Assembly (NCBI GenBank): GCA_017460515.1
Contig: JAFUAY010000033.1
Location: 35,108 to 99,107 of the forward strand
Reading direction: 5' to 3'
DNA length: 64,000 bases
From: Prevotella sp.
GTDB taxonomy: Bacteria > Bacteroidota > Bacteroidia > Bacteroidales > Bacteroidaceae
In this document: piece by piece, positions 16,664 through 25,085 of the stretch
How positions within the stretch are numbered: the first letter of the stretch is position 1
How the letters are laid out: the number at the start of each line of letters is the position of its first letter
The notes under the pieces: generated by a model
The model's input: the letters and a program-made list of their open reading frames with translations, nothing else
The model's database searches: none
What the model was told of the DNA's origin: nothing
Program-made: the position numbers and the translations under genes

Positions 16664-17998
16664 ATGAAAAATACGAATGTTGTCCCAGCAGCAGGAAAAC
16701 TGGGTATCATGATAGTAGGCAACGGTGCAGTGGCCACCACCTTTATGACGGGTGTGCTGATGGCTCGCAAGGGACTGGCAAAGCCCGTGGGTTCAATGAC
16801 GCAGTATGACAAGATCCGCGTGGGTCGCGGTGAGGAGAAGCAGTATCTGAAGTATGCTGACATTGTGCCCATCGCCAACCTCAACGATATAGTGTTCGGT
16901 ACGTGGGATGTGTATCCGCAGAATGCTTACCAGGCAGCGATGTATGCCGAGGTGCTGAAGCCACAGGATATTGAGCCGGTGCGCGATGAGCTGGAGAAGA
17001 TTGTGCCCATGAAGGCCGCCTTCGACAAGGACTACGCCAAGCGACTGGATGGCTCTAATATAAAAGTCGCCTCCAACCCCTCTGAGGGAAAGGATATTCC
17101 TACCCGTTGGGAGATGATGGAGATGCTGCGTGAGGATATCCGACGCTTCAAGCAGGCGAACGGCTGTGAGCGCATCGTGGTGCTCTGGGCTGCCTCTACC
17201 GAGATCTACGTGCCCGTGGACGAGCAGGTGCACTACCGACTGGCTGACCTGGAGGCTGCGATGAAGGCCGATGACCGTGAGCATGTGGCTCCGTCGATGT
17301 GTTATGCCTATGCAGCCCTGAAGGAGGGTGCTCCCTTCGTGATGGGTGCTCCCAATACGACGGTGGATATCCCCGCAATGTGGGAACTGGCTGAGCAGAC
17401 GAAGATGCCCATTGCCGGCAAGGACTTCAAGACGGGACAGACGCTGGTGAAGAGTGGCTTTGCACCCATCATCGGAACCCGCTGTCTGGGTCTTGAGGGA
17501 TGGTTCTCGACCAATATACTGGGCAACCGCGACGGACTGGTGCTCGACGAGCCGCAGAACTTCCGCACGAAGGAGGTGTCGAAGCTGTCGACGCTGGAGA
17601 CCATCCTGAAGGCCGACGAGCAGCCCGACCTCTATACCGACTATTATCATAAGGTGCGCATCAACTATTATCCGCCACGCAATGATAACAAGGAGTCGTG
17701 GGACAATATCGACATCTACGGCTGGATGGGCTATCCCATGCAGATCAAGATCAACTTCCTCTGTCGTGACTCTATCCTGGCTGCTCCCGTCTGTCTGGAC
17801 CTCTGTCTGCTGATAGACCTGGCTGCACGCGCAGGCCGATACGGTACGCAGCGCTTCCTCTCGTTCTTCCTGAAGTCGCCCATGCACGACTATACCCAGG
17901 GCGAGGAAGCCGTCAACCACCTGTATCGCCAGCACACCATGCTGAAGAACGCCATCCGCGAGATGGGTGGCTATGAGGCTGACGAAGAGATAGACTAA
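16664..17998 (+). CDS. ino1: Myo-inositol-1-phosphate synthase
   Basis: The 444-residue product starts at MKNTNVVPAAGKLGIMIVG (16664), which fits the promoter just upstream. The NAD-binding GxGxxxT-type loop is VGNGAVATTFMTG (about residues 18-30). The conserved block NYYPPRNDNKESWDNIDI and the following MQIKINFLCRDSILAAP (about 325-365) are hallmarks of inositol-1-phosphate synthases, which convert glucose 6-phosphate to 1L-myo-inositol 1-phosphate with bound NAD. It is divergent from the PgpA/GtrA/phosphatidyltransferase/Aur1-like unit, and the set corresponds to the inositol-lipid locus known from Bacteroides. The DUF5686 gene follows 49 bp downstream. Confidence 0.92.
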   Translation: MKNTNVVPAAGKLGIMIVGNGAVATTFMTGVLMARKGLAKPVGSMTQYDKIRVGRGEEKQYLKYADIVPIANLNDIVFGTWDVYPQNAYQAAMYAEVLKPQDIEPVRDELEKIVPMKAAFDKDYAKRLDGSNIKVASNPSEGKDIPTRWEMMEMLREDIRRFKQANGCERIVVLWAASTEIYVPVDEQVHYRLADLEAAMKADDREHVAPSMCYAYAALKEGAPFVMGAPNTTVDIPAMWELAEQTKMPIAGKDFKTGQTLVKSGFAPIIGTRCLGLEGWFSTNILGNRDGLVLDEPQNFRTKEVSKLSTLETILKADEQPDLYTDYYHKVRINYYPPRNDNKESWDNIDIYGWMGYPMQIKINFLCRDSILAAPVCLDLCLLIDLAARAGRYGTQRFLSFFLKSPMHDYTQGEEAVNHLYRQHTMLKNAIREMGGYEADEEID

Positions 17999-18047
17999 AC
18001 AACGGCCGACGAAACAGCAGGCAAGACTTTTCAAGAAGCGAACCCCA

Positions 18048-20648
18048 TTGAGACGATTCACAGTATTCTTTTTAAGCCTTCTCCTGACGACGGCAACGGC
18101 ACTGGCACAGATAAGTGGTGTGGTACTGGATGCCGACGACGGGGAGCCCGTTCCCTATGCCAGCGTGGTGTATAAGGGTAACGACGTGGGCACGAAATGT
18201 GATGCTGAGGGGCGGTTCACCATCGGCCGGCATAACGGCTGGCGACTGACCGTCAGTACGGTGGGCTACCGCTCGCAGGTGATCAATGTCGGTCCGGCAA
18301 CGCCCGCCTCGATCACCATCCGACTGAAGGCCGAACAACAGGCGCTGCAGGAGGTGACGGTGAAGAGCAAGCGCAAGACCCGCTACAGCCGGAAGAACAA
18401 CCCTGCCGTAGAGTTGATGCGCAAGGTGATAGCCGCCAAGAAGCGCAACGACCTGAAAAAGAACGACTTCTACCAGTACACCAACTACCAGAAGATAGGA
18501 CTCGGACTCAACGACATCAATCCGCAGATGCTCGACAAGGGTATCTTCAAGAAATATCCCTGGCTGGTGAGTCAGGTGGAGGTGAGCCAGTATAACGACA
18601 AGCTGGTGCTGCCACTGACGGTCGACGAGACGGTGACGCGACAGATGTACCGTAAGGAGCCGCAGAAAGAGCGCTCCATCATCATGGGACAGAAGTCGTC
18701 GGGCGTCAACGACCTGTTTCAGACGGGCGACATACTGACCACCGTGATGCGCGACGTCTTTGCCGACGTGAACCTCTACGATGACTATATCCTCCTGTTC
18801 CGCCATAAGTTCAGCAGTCCGATAGGCCGCGATGCCATCCTGTTCTACCGCTACTATATCACCGACACCGTCTACGTGGGACAGGACCGCTGCATACACC
18901 TGGACTTCACGCCCAACAACCCGCAGGACTTCGGCTTCCGCGGACAGCTCTATGTGTTGGCCGACAGCAGTTATCAGGTGAAACGCTGTGAGCTGTCGCT
19001 GCCGCAGTCGAACGCCGTGAACTGGGTGGAGGGCTTCCAGTGCATGCAGGAGTTCACCCGTCAGGCCGACGGACAGTGGCTCCTCACCATCGATGACATG
19101 ATTGTGGAGCTGATGGCCACCGACTTCCTGGCACGCGCCATCATCACCCGTACCACCCGTATGAGCGACTTCGACTTCTCGCCCATACCCAACAGTAAGA
19201 TGCGAGGCGGCACACAGGAGGTGGAGGCCAACTCGTACAGGCGCAGCGATGAGTTCTGGGAACAGCACCGACAGGTGGAGTTCACCAAGAGCGAGCGCAA
19301 CATGGGCACCTTCCTCGACCATATCGAGCAGTTGGGCGGATTCAAATACGTCATCTTCGTGCTGAAGGCGGCCTTTGAGAACTATCTGGAGACCGGTTCG
19401 AGAGAGCATCCCAGCAAGTTTGACTACGGTCCCGTGAACACCACCATCTCGCAGAACTTCTACGACGGCTGGCGACTGCGCGTAGGCGGACAGACCACTG
19501 CCAACCTGAATCCCCACTGGTTCCTGAAGGGCTATTACGCACGCGGCATGAAGTCGAAGGAAGACTACTACCGTGCTGAGCTCACTTACTCGCTCGACCG
19601 CTGCAACTACCTGCCGCAGGAGTTCCCCATACGTCGCATCAGCTTCGCTTCACAGCGCGATGTGGCACTGCCCAGTGACAAGTTTATCGTGACCGACAAG
19701 GACAACGTGTTCTCATCGTTCAAGGTGCATGAGTTGGACAAGATGTTCCTGTATAACAGTCAGGCACTCAACTTCGACTATGAGACCCGTCAGCACGTGC
19801 GCTTCTCAGTGGGCCTGAAGACGGAGCACATCACGCCCATCGGCAACATAGCCTTCGAGCCGCTCTCAACGAAAGTCTCTCAACCTTCAACCCTCAACGC
19901 TCAACCCTCAACTGAAGTCTCTCAACCCTCAACTCTCAACGCTATTAGATACACCGAGTCAACCTTCGGCATCCGCATAGCCCCCAAGGAAAAATTCTTC
20001 AACACCAAGCAGCGCCGCCGCACGCTGAACAAGGATGCCTGGTATCTGAGCCTGCAGCACACACTGGGCCTGAACAACGTGCTGGGCGGAGAGTACAGCT
20101 ATAACTTCAGTGAGATGGAGTTCTACAAGCGAACGTGGCTGCCCATGAGCTGGGGCACGATGGATGTGACGCTGAAGGGTGGGGTACAGTGGAACCAGGT
20201 GCCTTATCCGCTGCTGATCATGCCACAGGCCAACCTCTCCTATATCGTGGACTACAACGCTTATTACATGATCAATAACATGGAGTTCCTCAACGACCGC
20301 TATGCTTCGCTGATGCTGAAGTGGGAACCGGGCGGAAAGATCCTGAACCGCATACCGCTGTTCAAGAAGCTGAAGTGGAGAGAGATAGGCGAGTTCAAGG
20401 TGCTCTGGGCCGGTCTTTCCCACAAGAACAACCCATACATGGCGGAGAATGCGGGCAGCAGCATCCTCATGCAGTTCCCGGAAGGCTGCTATATCATGGA
20501 CGGCAAACGGCCGTATATGGAGTATGCGGTGGGAGTGGGCAATATCCTGAACTTCCTTCAGATAGAGTATGTGCGCCGACTGAACTATCTGGATCTGCCT
20601 ACGGCGCAGAAACATGGCATACGCTTCGTGCTGCGTCCCGCCTTCTAA
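18048..20648 (+). CDS. DUF5686 and carboxypeptidase-regulatory-like outer-membrane protein
   Basis: 866 residues, probably starting from TTG at 18048 (MRRFTVFFLSLLLTTATALAQ, a good signal peptide; no better ATG is in frame). Residues 21-105 form a CarboxypepD-like beta domain (ISGVVLDADDGEPVPYASVVYKG), followed by the large DUF5686 region with many barrel-like amphipathic strands, ending in a terminal Phe (FVLRPAF). Such proteins are common in Bacteroidetes outer membranes; their function is unknown. Around residues 606-631 there is an insertion made of repeated TCAACCCTCAAC-type DNA (see the repeat entry) that gives a Ser/Pro/Thr-rich loop. It may be cotranscribed with the inositol-phosphate synthase gene. 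Confidence 0.8.
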   Translation: MRRFTVFFLSLLLTTATALAQISGVVLDADDGEPVPYASVVYKGNDVGTKCDAEGRFTIGRHNGWRLTVSTVGYRSQVINVGPATPASITIRLKAEQQALQEVTVKSKRKTRYSRKNNPAVELMRKVIAAKKRNDLKKNDFYQYTNYQKIGLGLNDINPQMLDKGIFKKYPWLVSQVEVSQYNDKLVLPLTVDETVTRQMYRKEPQKERSIIMGQKSSGVNDLFQTGDILTTVMRDVFADVNLYDDYILLFRHKFSSPIGRDAILFYRYYITDTVYVGQDRCIHLDFTPNNPQDFGFRGQLYVLADSSYQVKRCELSLPQSNAVNWVEGFQCMQEFTRQADGQWLLTIDDMIVELMATDFLARAIITRTTRMSDFDFSPIPNSKMRGGTQEVEANSYRRSDEFWEQHRQVEFTKSERNMGTFLDHIEQLGGFKYVIFVLKAAFENYLETGSREHPSKFDYGPVNTTISQNFYDGWRLRVGGQTTANLNPHWFLKGYYARGMKSKEDYYRAELTYSLDRCNYLPQEFPIRRISFASQRDVALPSDKFIVTDKDNVFSSFKVHELDKMFLYNSQALNFDYETRQHVRFSVGLKTEHITPIGNIAFEPLSTKVSQPSTLNAQPSTEVSQPSTLNAIRYTESTFGIRIAPKEKFFNTKQRRRTLNKDAWYLSLQHTLGLNNVLGGEYSYNFSEMEFYKRTWLPMSWGTMDVTLKGGVQWNQVPYPLLIMPQANLSYIVDYNAYYMINNMEFLNDRYASLMLKWEPGGKILNRIPLFKKLKWREIGEFKVLWAGLSHKNNPYMAENAGSSILMQFPEGCYIMDGKRPYMEYAVGVGNILNFLQIEYVRRLNYLDLPTAQKHGIRFVLRPAF
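19864..19941 (+). repeat. In-frame CTCAACCCTCAAC-type repeat inside the DUF5686 gene
   Basis: About 78 bp made of two copies of a block GAAGTCTCTCAACC(C/T)TCAA plus TCAACCCTCAAC variants. The length is a multiple of three and the frame stays open, adding about 26 residues (VSQPSTLNA appears twice). Similar CTCAACTCTACACT repeats stand in the spacer at 14668-14690. Flanking coding sequence does not share this composition. Confidence 0.7.
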
Positions 20649-20660
20649 GAAAAAAAAGAA

Positions 20661-20690
20661 AACCGAGAATGTCTCACGACAGTCTCGGTT
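20661..20690 (+). terminator. Terminator after the DUF5686 gene
   Basis: AACCGAGA pairs with TCTCGGTT around a 14-nt loop, 12 bp after the stop and preceded by an A-run; followed by ACATTTTCT. Confidence 0.65.
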
Positions 20691-20803
20691 ACATTTTCTA
20701 ACTAACTTATTATCAACTATTCATTACTCATTTCTTCCTTTTGTTGGCTGCAAAGTTAGTGACTTCCTGCTTTTTTTCAAAGCAAGAAGTGAAAAATAAT
20801 AAC

Positions 20804-20842
20804 GTAAACGTTTGCGTGATTCGGAAGTTTTATGTACTTTTG
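20804..20842 (+). promoter_or_regulatory. Promoter with overlapping LacI-type operator
   Basis: TTTG (20811-20814), a 20-bp spacer and TACTTTTG (20835-20842) form a consensus promoter 27 bp before the lacI-family start. The near-palindrome GTAAACGTTTGC (20804-20815, centred on AAACGTTT) is the usual shape of a LacI/GalR-family operator and covers the -33 box, so the regulator probably represses its own gene. Confidence 0.7.
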
Positions 20843-20868
20843 CAATCGATTGAAAACAACTATTCTTT

Positions 20869-21903
20869 ATGGCTACACATCGTGTATCGTTGAAAGACCT
20901 GGCTAAGCAACTGGGCGTGAGCATTGCCACCGTGAGTCGTGCACTTCACGGTAGTCCGGAGATTGGAAAAGAGATGCAGGCCAAGGTGAAAAGCCTGGCC
21001 AAGGAGCTGAACTACCGACCGAATCCGTTTGCACAGGGATTGCGCAGTGAGGCTCCGCGAATGATTGGCGTGGTGGTCCCTAACCTGGTGACCCACTACT
21101 ATGCTGCCGTGCTGGATGGCATCGAGACGGAGGCCCATGAACACGGCTATAGCGTCATCAGTGCCAATAGTCATGAGCGACAGAGCGACGAGACGTTGGC
21201 GATTGATAATTTCAATACGCTGCATGTGGAGGGCATCATTGCCTGTCTGGCTCAGGAAACGACTGATTACAGCCATTACGAAGAGATCTCGCGTATGGGT
21301 ATTCCCCTGGTGTTCTTTGGGCGTACCTGTCTCAGCAAGCAGTTCTCGTGTGTGACCGCCAATGGCGATGTGGCTGCTCAGGAGGCTACGCAGCACCTGA
21401 TTGATACGGGCTCGCGACGAATAGCCTTCATCGGCGGACCCAATCATCTGGATATGGTGCAGCGCAGAAAACATGGTTATCTGGAAGCTTTGCGCGAGAA
21501 CCGGCTGCCGATTATCCGCGAACTGGTGGCATGCGACCGTATTGACTATGAGGTGGCCCTTCAGTCGGCTCTCAGACTGCTGTCGATGCCCGAACCGCCC
21601 GATGCTATCCTTGCCTTCAATGATATCATCACCTTTGCCGCCTTCACTGCCATCAAGCAGAAAGGACTGCGTATACCGGAGGATGTGGCGCTGATAGGAT
21701 TCACTGACGACGTGCACGCCAAGTATGTCACACCGCGACTGTCAGCCATCGAGGACCAGTCGGAACTGATGGGGCGTACGGCTTGTCAGCTGTTGCTCCG
21801 CCATATCAACGGTGATACAAAGGTGTATCGCGAAATCGTACCCCAGAAGGTAGTCATTCGCGAAACATCTGCTAAGAAATTGTCTGAAGGAAATAACGGC
21901 TAA
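20869..21903 (+). CDS. LacI/GalR-family transcriptional regulator
   Basis: 344 residues. The N-terminal helix-turn-helix (VSLKDLAKQLGVSIATVSRALHGSPEIG, residues 6-33) and hinge (NYRPNPFAQGLR) are followed by a periplasmic-binding-like effector domain (MIGVVVPNLVTHYYAAVLDGIE from about 65; FNDIITFAAFTAIKQKGLRIPEDVALIGFTDD at about 250-285). Such proteins sense a sugar or nucleoside and control uptake or catabolic genes. No sugar-use gene is adjacent, so its targets are probably elsewhere, apart from likely autoregulation by the operator at its promoter. Its stop codon overlaps the stop of the convergent gene by 4 bp. Confidence 0.88.
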   Translation: MATHRVSLKDLAKQLGVSIATVSRALHGSPEIGKEMQAKVKSLAKELNYRPNPFAQGLRSEAPRMIGVVVPNLVTHYYAAVLDGIETEAHEHGYSVISANSHERQSDETLAIDNFNTLHVEGIIACLAQETTDYSHYEEISRMGIPLVFFGRTCLSKQFSCVTANGDVAAQEATQHLIDTGSRRIAFIGGPNHLDMVQRRKHGYLEALRENRLPIIRELVACDRIDYEVALQSALRLLSMPEPPDAILAFNDIITFAAFTAIKQKGLRIPEDVALIGFTDDVHAKYVTPRLSAIEDQSELMGRTACQLLLRHINGDTKVYREIVPQKVVIRETSAKKLSEGNNG

Positions 21904-22841
21904 CGGCGACGGTTGCTGTTCATTTCACGTACCCTGCTATTTGCTTGGTTCATCCGGTTACCAATGTCCTGACGGGCGGAACTGCTGATGCTGCTGTTGC
22001 GTGCCGATGCATTTCCGACGCTGCTGCTGCGGGTCGGCATGTTGCTGATGCTGCTCTGTCGGCTGGGTGCTGAGTAAGTGCTGTTTGGACGAGAGCCGTT
22101 CTGACGAACAGTGGTCTGCCTGCTGCCCATCGATTGGATATCGTGCTGTCGGGATGAACCGCTGGCTGTTCCTGATGTTCGAGGATAGCCGGTAGTGATG
22201 CCTCCGCGGTTGCGGTCGTTGCCGCCGCTGCCACCAGCATTGTTGTAAGTGCGATTGCGGTTGTTACCAGTCACGTGAGTAGAACTGTAGGTATTGCGGT
22301 TCGAACCGTTATAGTCACCACGTGCCCAACGGTCGCGCATGCCGTGATGGTCGCGTCGGTCGGCTACTGCATGATAGGCGTGATGATGATGCTCGTAGTA
22401 GCTGTGGCCGCCATTATGATGCCAGCTGTGGCCTCCGCGATAGGTGGCATAGAAATGCGGGCGTCCGAAATAGAAGTAGGTGCGATGCGGATAGCGGGCA
22501 TAGACGGAGAAGTGCCAGTAGCCAGCCTCCCAAACGAGGGGACGGTAGAAATAATGGGCGGCGATGAATGCATCCCACTGCCAAGGGTAGAGGATGAAGC
22601 GAAGATCCGTATTGCGATGTTCCCATGAAAGGCTGAACACATCATGACGACTCGTGACGCTCATCAGGTAGTCGAGGTTGATCTCGTAGGCTGCCTCATA
22701 CTGTGCATCGTTCAGATTCAGCTCGTAGGCCATCTTGTCGGTCAGGAACAATGCTTCGTTGCGAGCCTGTTCGTAACTCATGGCGTTAGCCTGCATAGTC
22801 ATGCTGATTGCGGCTATGAGGGTGTATAGAAACTTTTTCAT
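21900..22841 (-). CDS. Secreted His-rich, low-complexity protein of unknown function
   Basis: A 313-residue exported protein with signal peptide 1-20 (MTMQANA). Residues about 22-125 are well composed: helical MSYEQARNEALFLTDKMAYELNLNDAQYEA, then aromatic-rich strands with WQWDAFIAAHYFYRP and YARYPHRTYFYFGRPHF. A His-rich stretch follows (about 130-165, including YEHHHHAYH), which could bind metal. The last ~140 residues are low-complexity Asn/Arg/Ser/Gly sequence with several repeated SSS/RNS/RQS units. I do not recognise the family. The plus-strand lacI-family gene ends inside its stop codon, so neither has its own terminator. Confidence 0.55.
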   Translation of the reverse strand: MKKFLYTLIAAISMTMQANAMSYEQARNEALFLTDKMAYELNLNDAQYEAAYEINLDYLMSVTSRHDVFSLSWEHRNTDLRFILYPWQWDAFIAAHYFYRPLVWEAGYWHFSVYARYPHRTYFYFGRPHFYATYRGGHSWHHNGGHSYYEHHHHAYHAVADRRDHHGMRDRWARGDYNGSNRNTYSSTHVTGNNRNRTYNNAGGSGGNDRNRGGITTGYPRTSGTASGSSRQHDIQSMGSRQTTVRQNGSRPNSTYSAPSRQSSISNMPTRSSSVGNASARNSSISSSARQDIGNRMNQANSRVREMNSNRRR

Positions 22842-22891
22842 AATGGTATACTATTTTTGTTCAACATTCAGTGATTATCTCTCTGTGTTGG

Positions 22892-22899
22892 CAAAAGTA
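22892..22899 (-). promoter_or_regulatory. -7 element for the His-rich protein gene
   Basis: Minus strand TACTTTTG (TANNTTTG), about 50 bp upstream of the start codon at 22841. No clear -33 box; the region just upstream holds the terminator of the next gene. Confidence 0.45.
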
Positions 22900-22921
22900 G
22901 TATAAAAAGGGGGAATAGAAA

Positions 22922-22957
22922 AGGGATTTTCCCTAAACGATGTGAGGAAAATCCCTA
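22922..22957 (-). terminator. Terminator at the end of the polysaccharide locus
   Basis: AGGGATTTTCC pairs with GGGAAAATCCCT around a 12-nt loop; on the minus strand it is followed by TTTTC. It lies about 45 bp after the stop of the gene at 23004. Confidence 0.75.
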
Positions 22958-23003
22958 TATTAAGCAATAAGCTATTGCGTTATGATATCAGAGAGTGAAA
23001 AAG

Positions 23004-24929
23004 CTACCCCCCCCCATTATCTTTATCCAATTTACTGTAAATGGAGTTGTTGCTCTTGTATTCGGGGACAATGGCTTTCATCACGCTGACGGTCTGCATG
23101 TTGTCGTAGAGAGTGGCTACTTCGGCCAGCTTGTCAATGGCTTTGCATACTTCCTCATAGTCGTATTCACGAACGGCAGCGATGCGGATCTTCTCGTGGA
23201 ACGAGGGCTTCGTCGACTCCTTCTCGTTCAGTACTTCCTCATAGAGCTTCTCGCCCGGACGCAGACCCGTGTACTCAATCTTGATGTCTTTCATGCCACT
23301 GAGCATAATCATGCGCTTAGCCAGGTCGGCAATCTTAACCGGCTCACCCATATCGAAGACGAAAATCTCACCGCCGTTGCCCTTCGTGCCTGCCTCAAGC
23401 ACCAGCTTACAGGCTTCAGGAATCAGCATGAAGTAGCGTATAATCTCAGGATCGGTAACAGTGATGGGACCGCCATTCTTGATTTGTTCCTTGAAGAGTG
23501 GAATGACAGAGCCGTTGGAACCCAGTACGTTGCCGAAACGTGTCGTAACAAACTGGCAGTGGTTGTCTTTCGTTTCAGGACTGTTGGCCAGATGCTTGTT
23601 GAGCGACTGTACGTAAATCTCACAGATACGCTTTGAACATCCCATGACATTGGTGGGGTTCACGGCCTTGTCAGTAGACACCATCACGAACTTCTTCGCA
23701 CCATATTTGACTGCCAGGTCGGCAATGACCTTAGTGCCTAAGATGTTGTTGGTGACGCTCTCTGAAGGGTTGTCCTCCATCATGGGCACGTGCTTGTAGG
23801 CTGCTGCGTGGAAGATATACTGTGGACGATACTTCTTGAAGAGGTATTCCATGTGCTCCTTTTCACAGATGCTGCATACAATGATCTCAGCCTTGATGTC
23901 GGGCCATTGCTTCTGCATCATCAGACGGATGTCGTGCTGGGGCGTCTCAGCCTGGTCGACGAGAACCAGCTCGGCAGGCTTATAGGAAGCAATCTGGCGA
24001 ACCATCTCACTGCCGATACTGCCTGCAGAGCCTGTTACCATGATGCAGTTACCCGTAAGCTGCTTGGCTACTGACTCCATGTCAACTTGTATCTCATCGC
24101 GTGGCAGGAGGTCTTCAATACTGATCTCCTTCACCTGAGGACGGCCGAAGTCTTTCTCCCATTCCTGCTCCTCCTGCGTAATGAAAATCTTGATACCGGC
24201 ATCAATCAGGGCGTTCTGGAACTCCTTGTTGGCACGGAAAGCTTTCAGGCGGTAGGGGGAAACAATGACGGCCTCGATATGGAGAGATTGCATGATGGGC
24301 ACAATCTCATCGTTCAGCTGATAGACTTTCTCGCCCATCAGGATATAGTCGCGATGGTCGCGGATATCGGTGATGAAGCCCTTCAGCTTGAAGCGTGTGG
24401 GCTTCTCGTTACGGATATGCTTGGCAATACCGATACCGCCGTTCTGAATACCATAGATAAACGTGCGCTTGGCGTGGGTGTTGGCGTAGGAGGCCTCGTA
24501 GACAGTCTTTACAAGCATGCGGATAGCCCACATCAGGGTGGTTGCCATCACTGAGGCAACGATGATCTCACGACCGCGCAGGTGGTTGAACGGTTCAACG
24601 CCTGCAAAGACATAATGCAAGATGTAGGCCGATACCGTACCGAACAGCATGGCGTAGGCCACACGCTGCAAGTCGACGAACGACGAGTAGCGGAAAATGC
24701 CGGAATAGGTTCGGAGCATGCGGAAGCCTGCCACATAGAAGATGATGTATATCAGGGCATTCAGCGTGATAGACTGGAAGTCCTCTACAAGTTCTAAGCC
24801 TGAGCGGAACTGGATATAGGTAAAGAGGTAGGAGAAGTACGTGATGGCTACATCCAAAGCTAAGATGCACCAATAGGGTAGCGCCTTCTTCGTAAAATAC
24901 CAATTTGCGATTCTATTAGTAACCCCCAT
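23004..24929 (-). CDS. Membrane-bound nucleotide-sugar dehydratase/epimerase (PglF/CapD/WbpM-like)
   Basis: 641 residues. The first ~150 hold four or five transmembrane helices (ALDVAITYFSYLFTYIQF, ALIYIIFYVAGF), followed by a CoA-binding-like Rossmann segment (TFIYGIQNGGIGIAKHI) and then the catalytic short-chain dehydrogenase domain with VTGSAGSIGSEM (about residues 297-308), YIFHAAAYKHVPMMED and the FVMVSTDKAVNPTNVMGCSKR region. The family makes UDP-4-keto-6-deoxy sugars for surface glycans. The C-terminal codons lie in a run of nine G residues that ends at the stop codon. It is the last polysaccharide gene on this strand and has its own -7 element. Confidence 0.88.
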   Translation of the reverse strand: MGVTNRIANWYFTKKALPYWCILALDVAITYFSYLFTYIQFRSGLELVEDFQSITLNALIYIIFYVAGFRMLRTYSGIFRYSSFVDLQRVAYAMLFGTVSAYILHYVFAGVEPFNHLRGREIIVASVMATTLMWAIRMLVKTVYEASYANTHAKRTFIYGIQNGGIGIAKHIRNEKPTRFKLKGFITDIRDHRDYILMGEKVYQLNDEIVPIMQSLHIEAVIVSPYRLKAFRANKEFQNALIDAGIKIFITQEEQEWEKDFGRPQVKEISIEDLLPRDEIQVDMESVAKQLTGNCIMVTGSAGSIGSEMVRQIASYKPAELVLVDQAETPQHDIRLMMQKQWPDIKAEIIVCSICEKEHMEYLFKKYRPQYIFHAAAYKHVPMMEDNPSESVTNNILGTKVIADLAVKYGAKKFVMVSTDKAVNPTNVMGCSKRICEIYVQSLNKHLANSPETKDNHCQFVTTRFGNVLGSNGSVIPLFKEQIKNGGPITVTDPEIIRYFMLIPEACKLVLEAGTKGNGGEIFVFDMGEPVKIADLAKRMIMLSGMKDIKIEYTGLRPGEKLYEEVLNEKESTKPSFHEKIRIAAVREYDYEEVCKAIDKLAEVATLYDNMQTVSVMKAIVPEYKSNNSIYSKLDKDNGGG

Positions 24930-24993
24930 TATTTCTATACTTATATTTCTAACTTAACCAACAAAGGATTTGTTTTCTCTATAAATTCGGCTG

Positions 24994-25001
24994 CAAAGGT
25001 A
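24994..25001 (-). promoter_or_regulatory. -7 element for the nucleotide-sugar dehydratase gene
   Basis: Minus strand TACCTTTG (TANNTTTG), 64 bp upstream of the start at 24929; no clear -33 box. Confidence 0.5.
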
Positions 25002-25085
25002 AACAAAACTTTTCGATAGAAACTATTTTTTCCCCTCTTTTTGCAAAAAAGCTGAAATAAATTTACGGTTTTTAAAAATAAATGG

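Noticed and set aside
16793-18061. 422-residue open frame opposite inositol-phosphate synthase
   Set aside because: Antisense shadow of a well-supported gene; no signal, domain or promoter of its own.
18072-19517. 481-residue open frame opposite the DUF5686 gene
   Set aside because: Antisense shadow, rich in His/Val/Leu; no family features.
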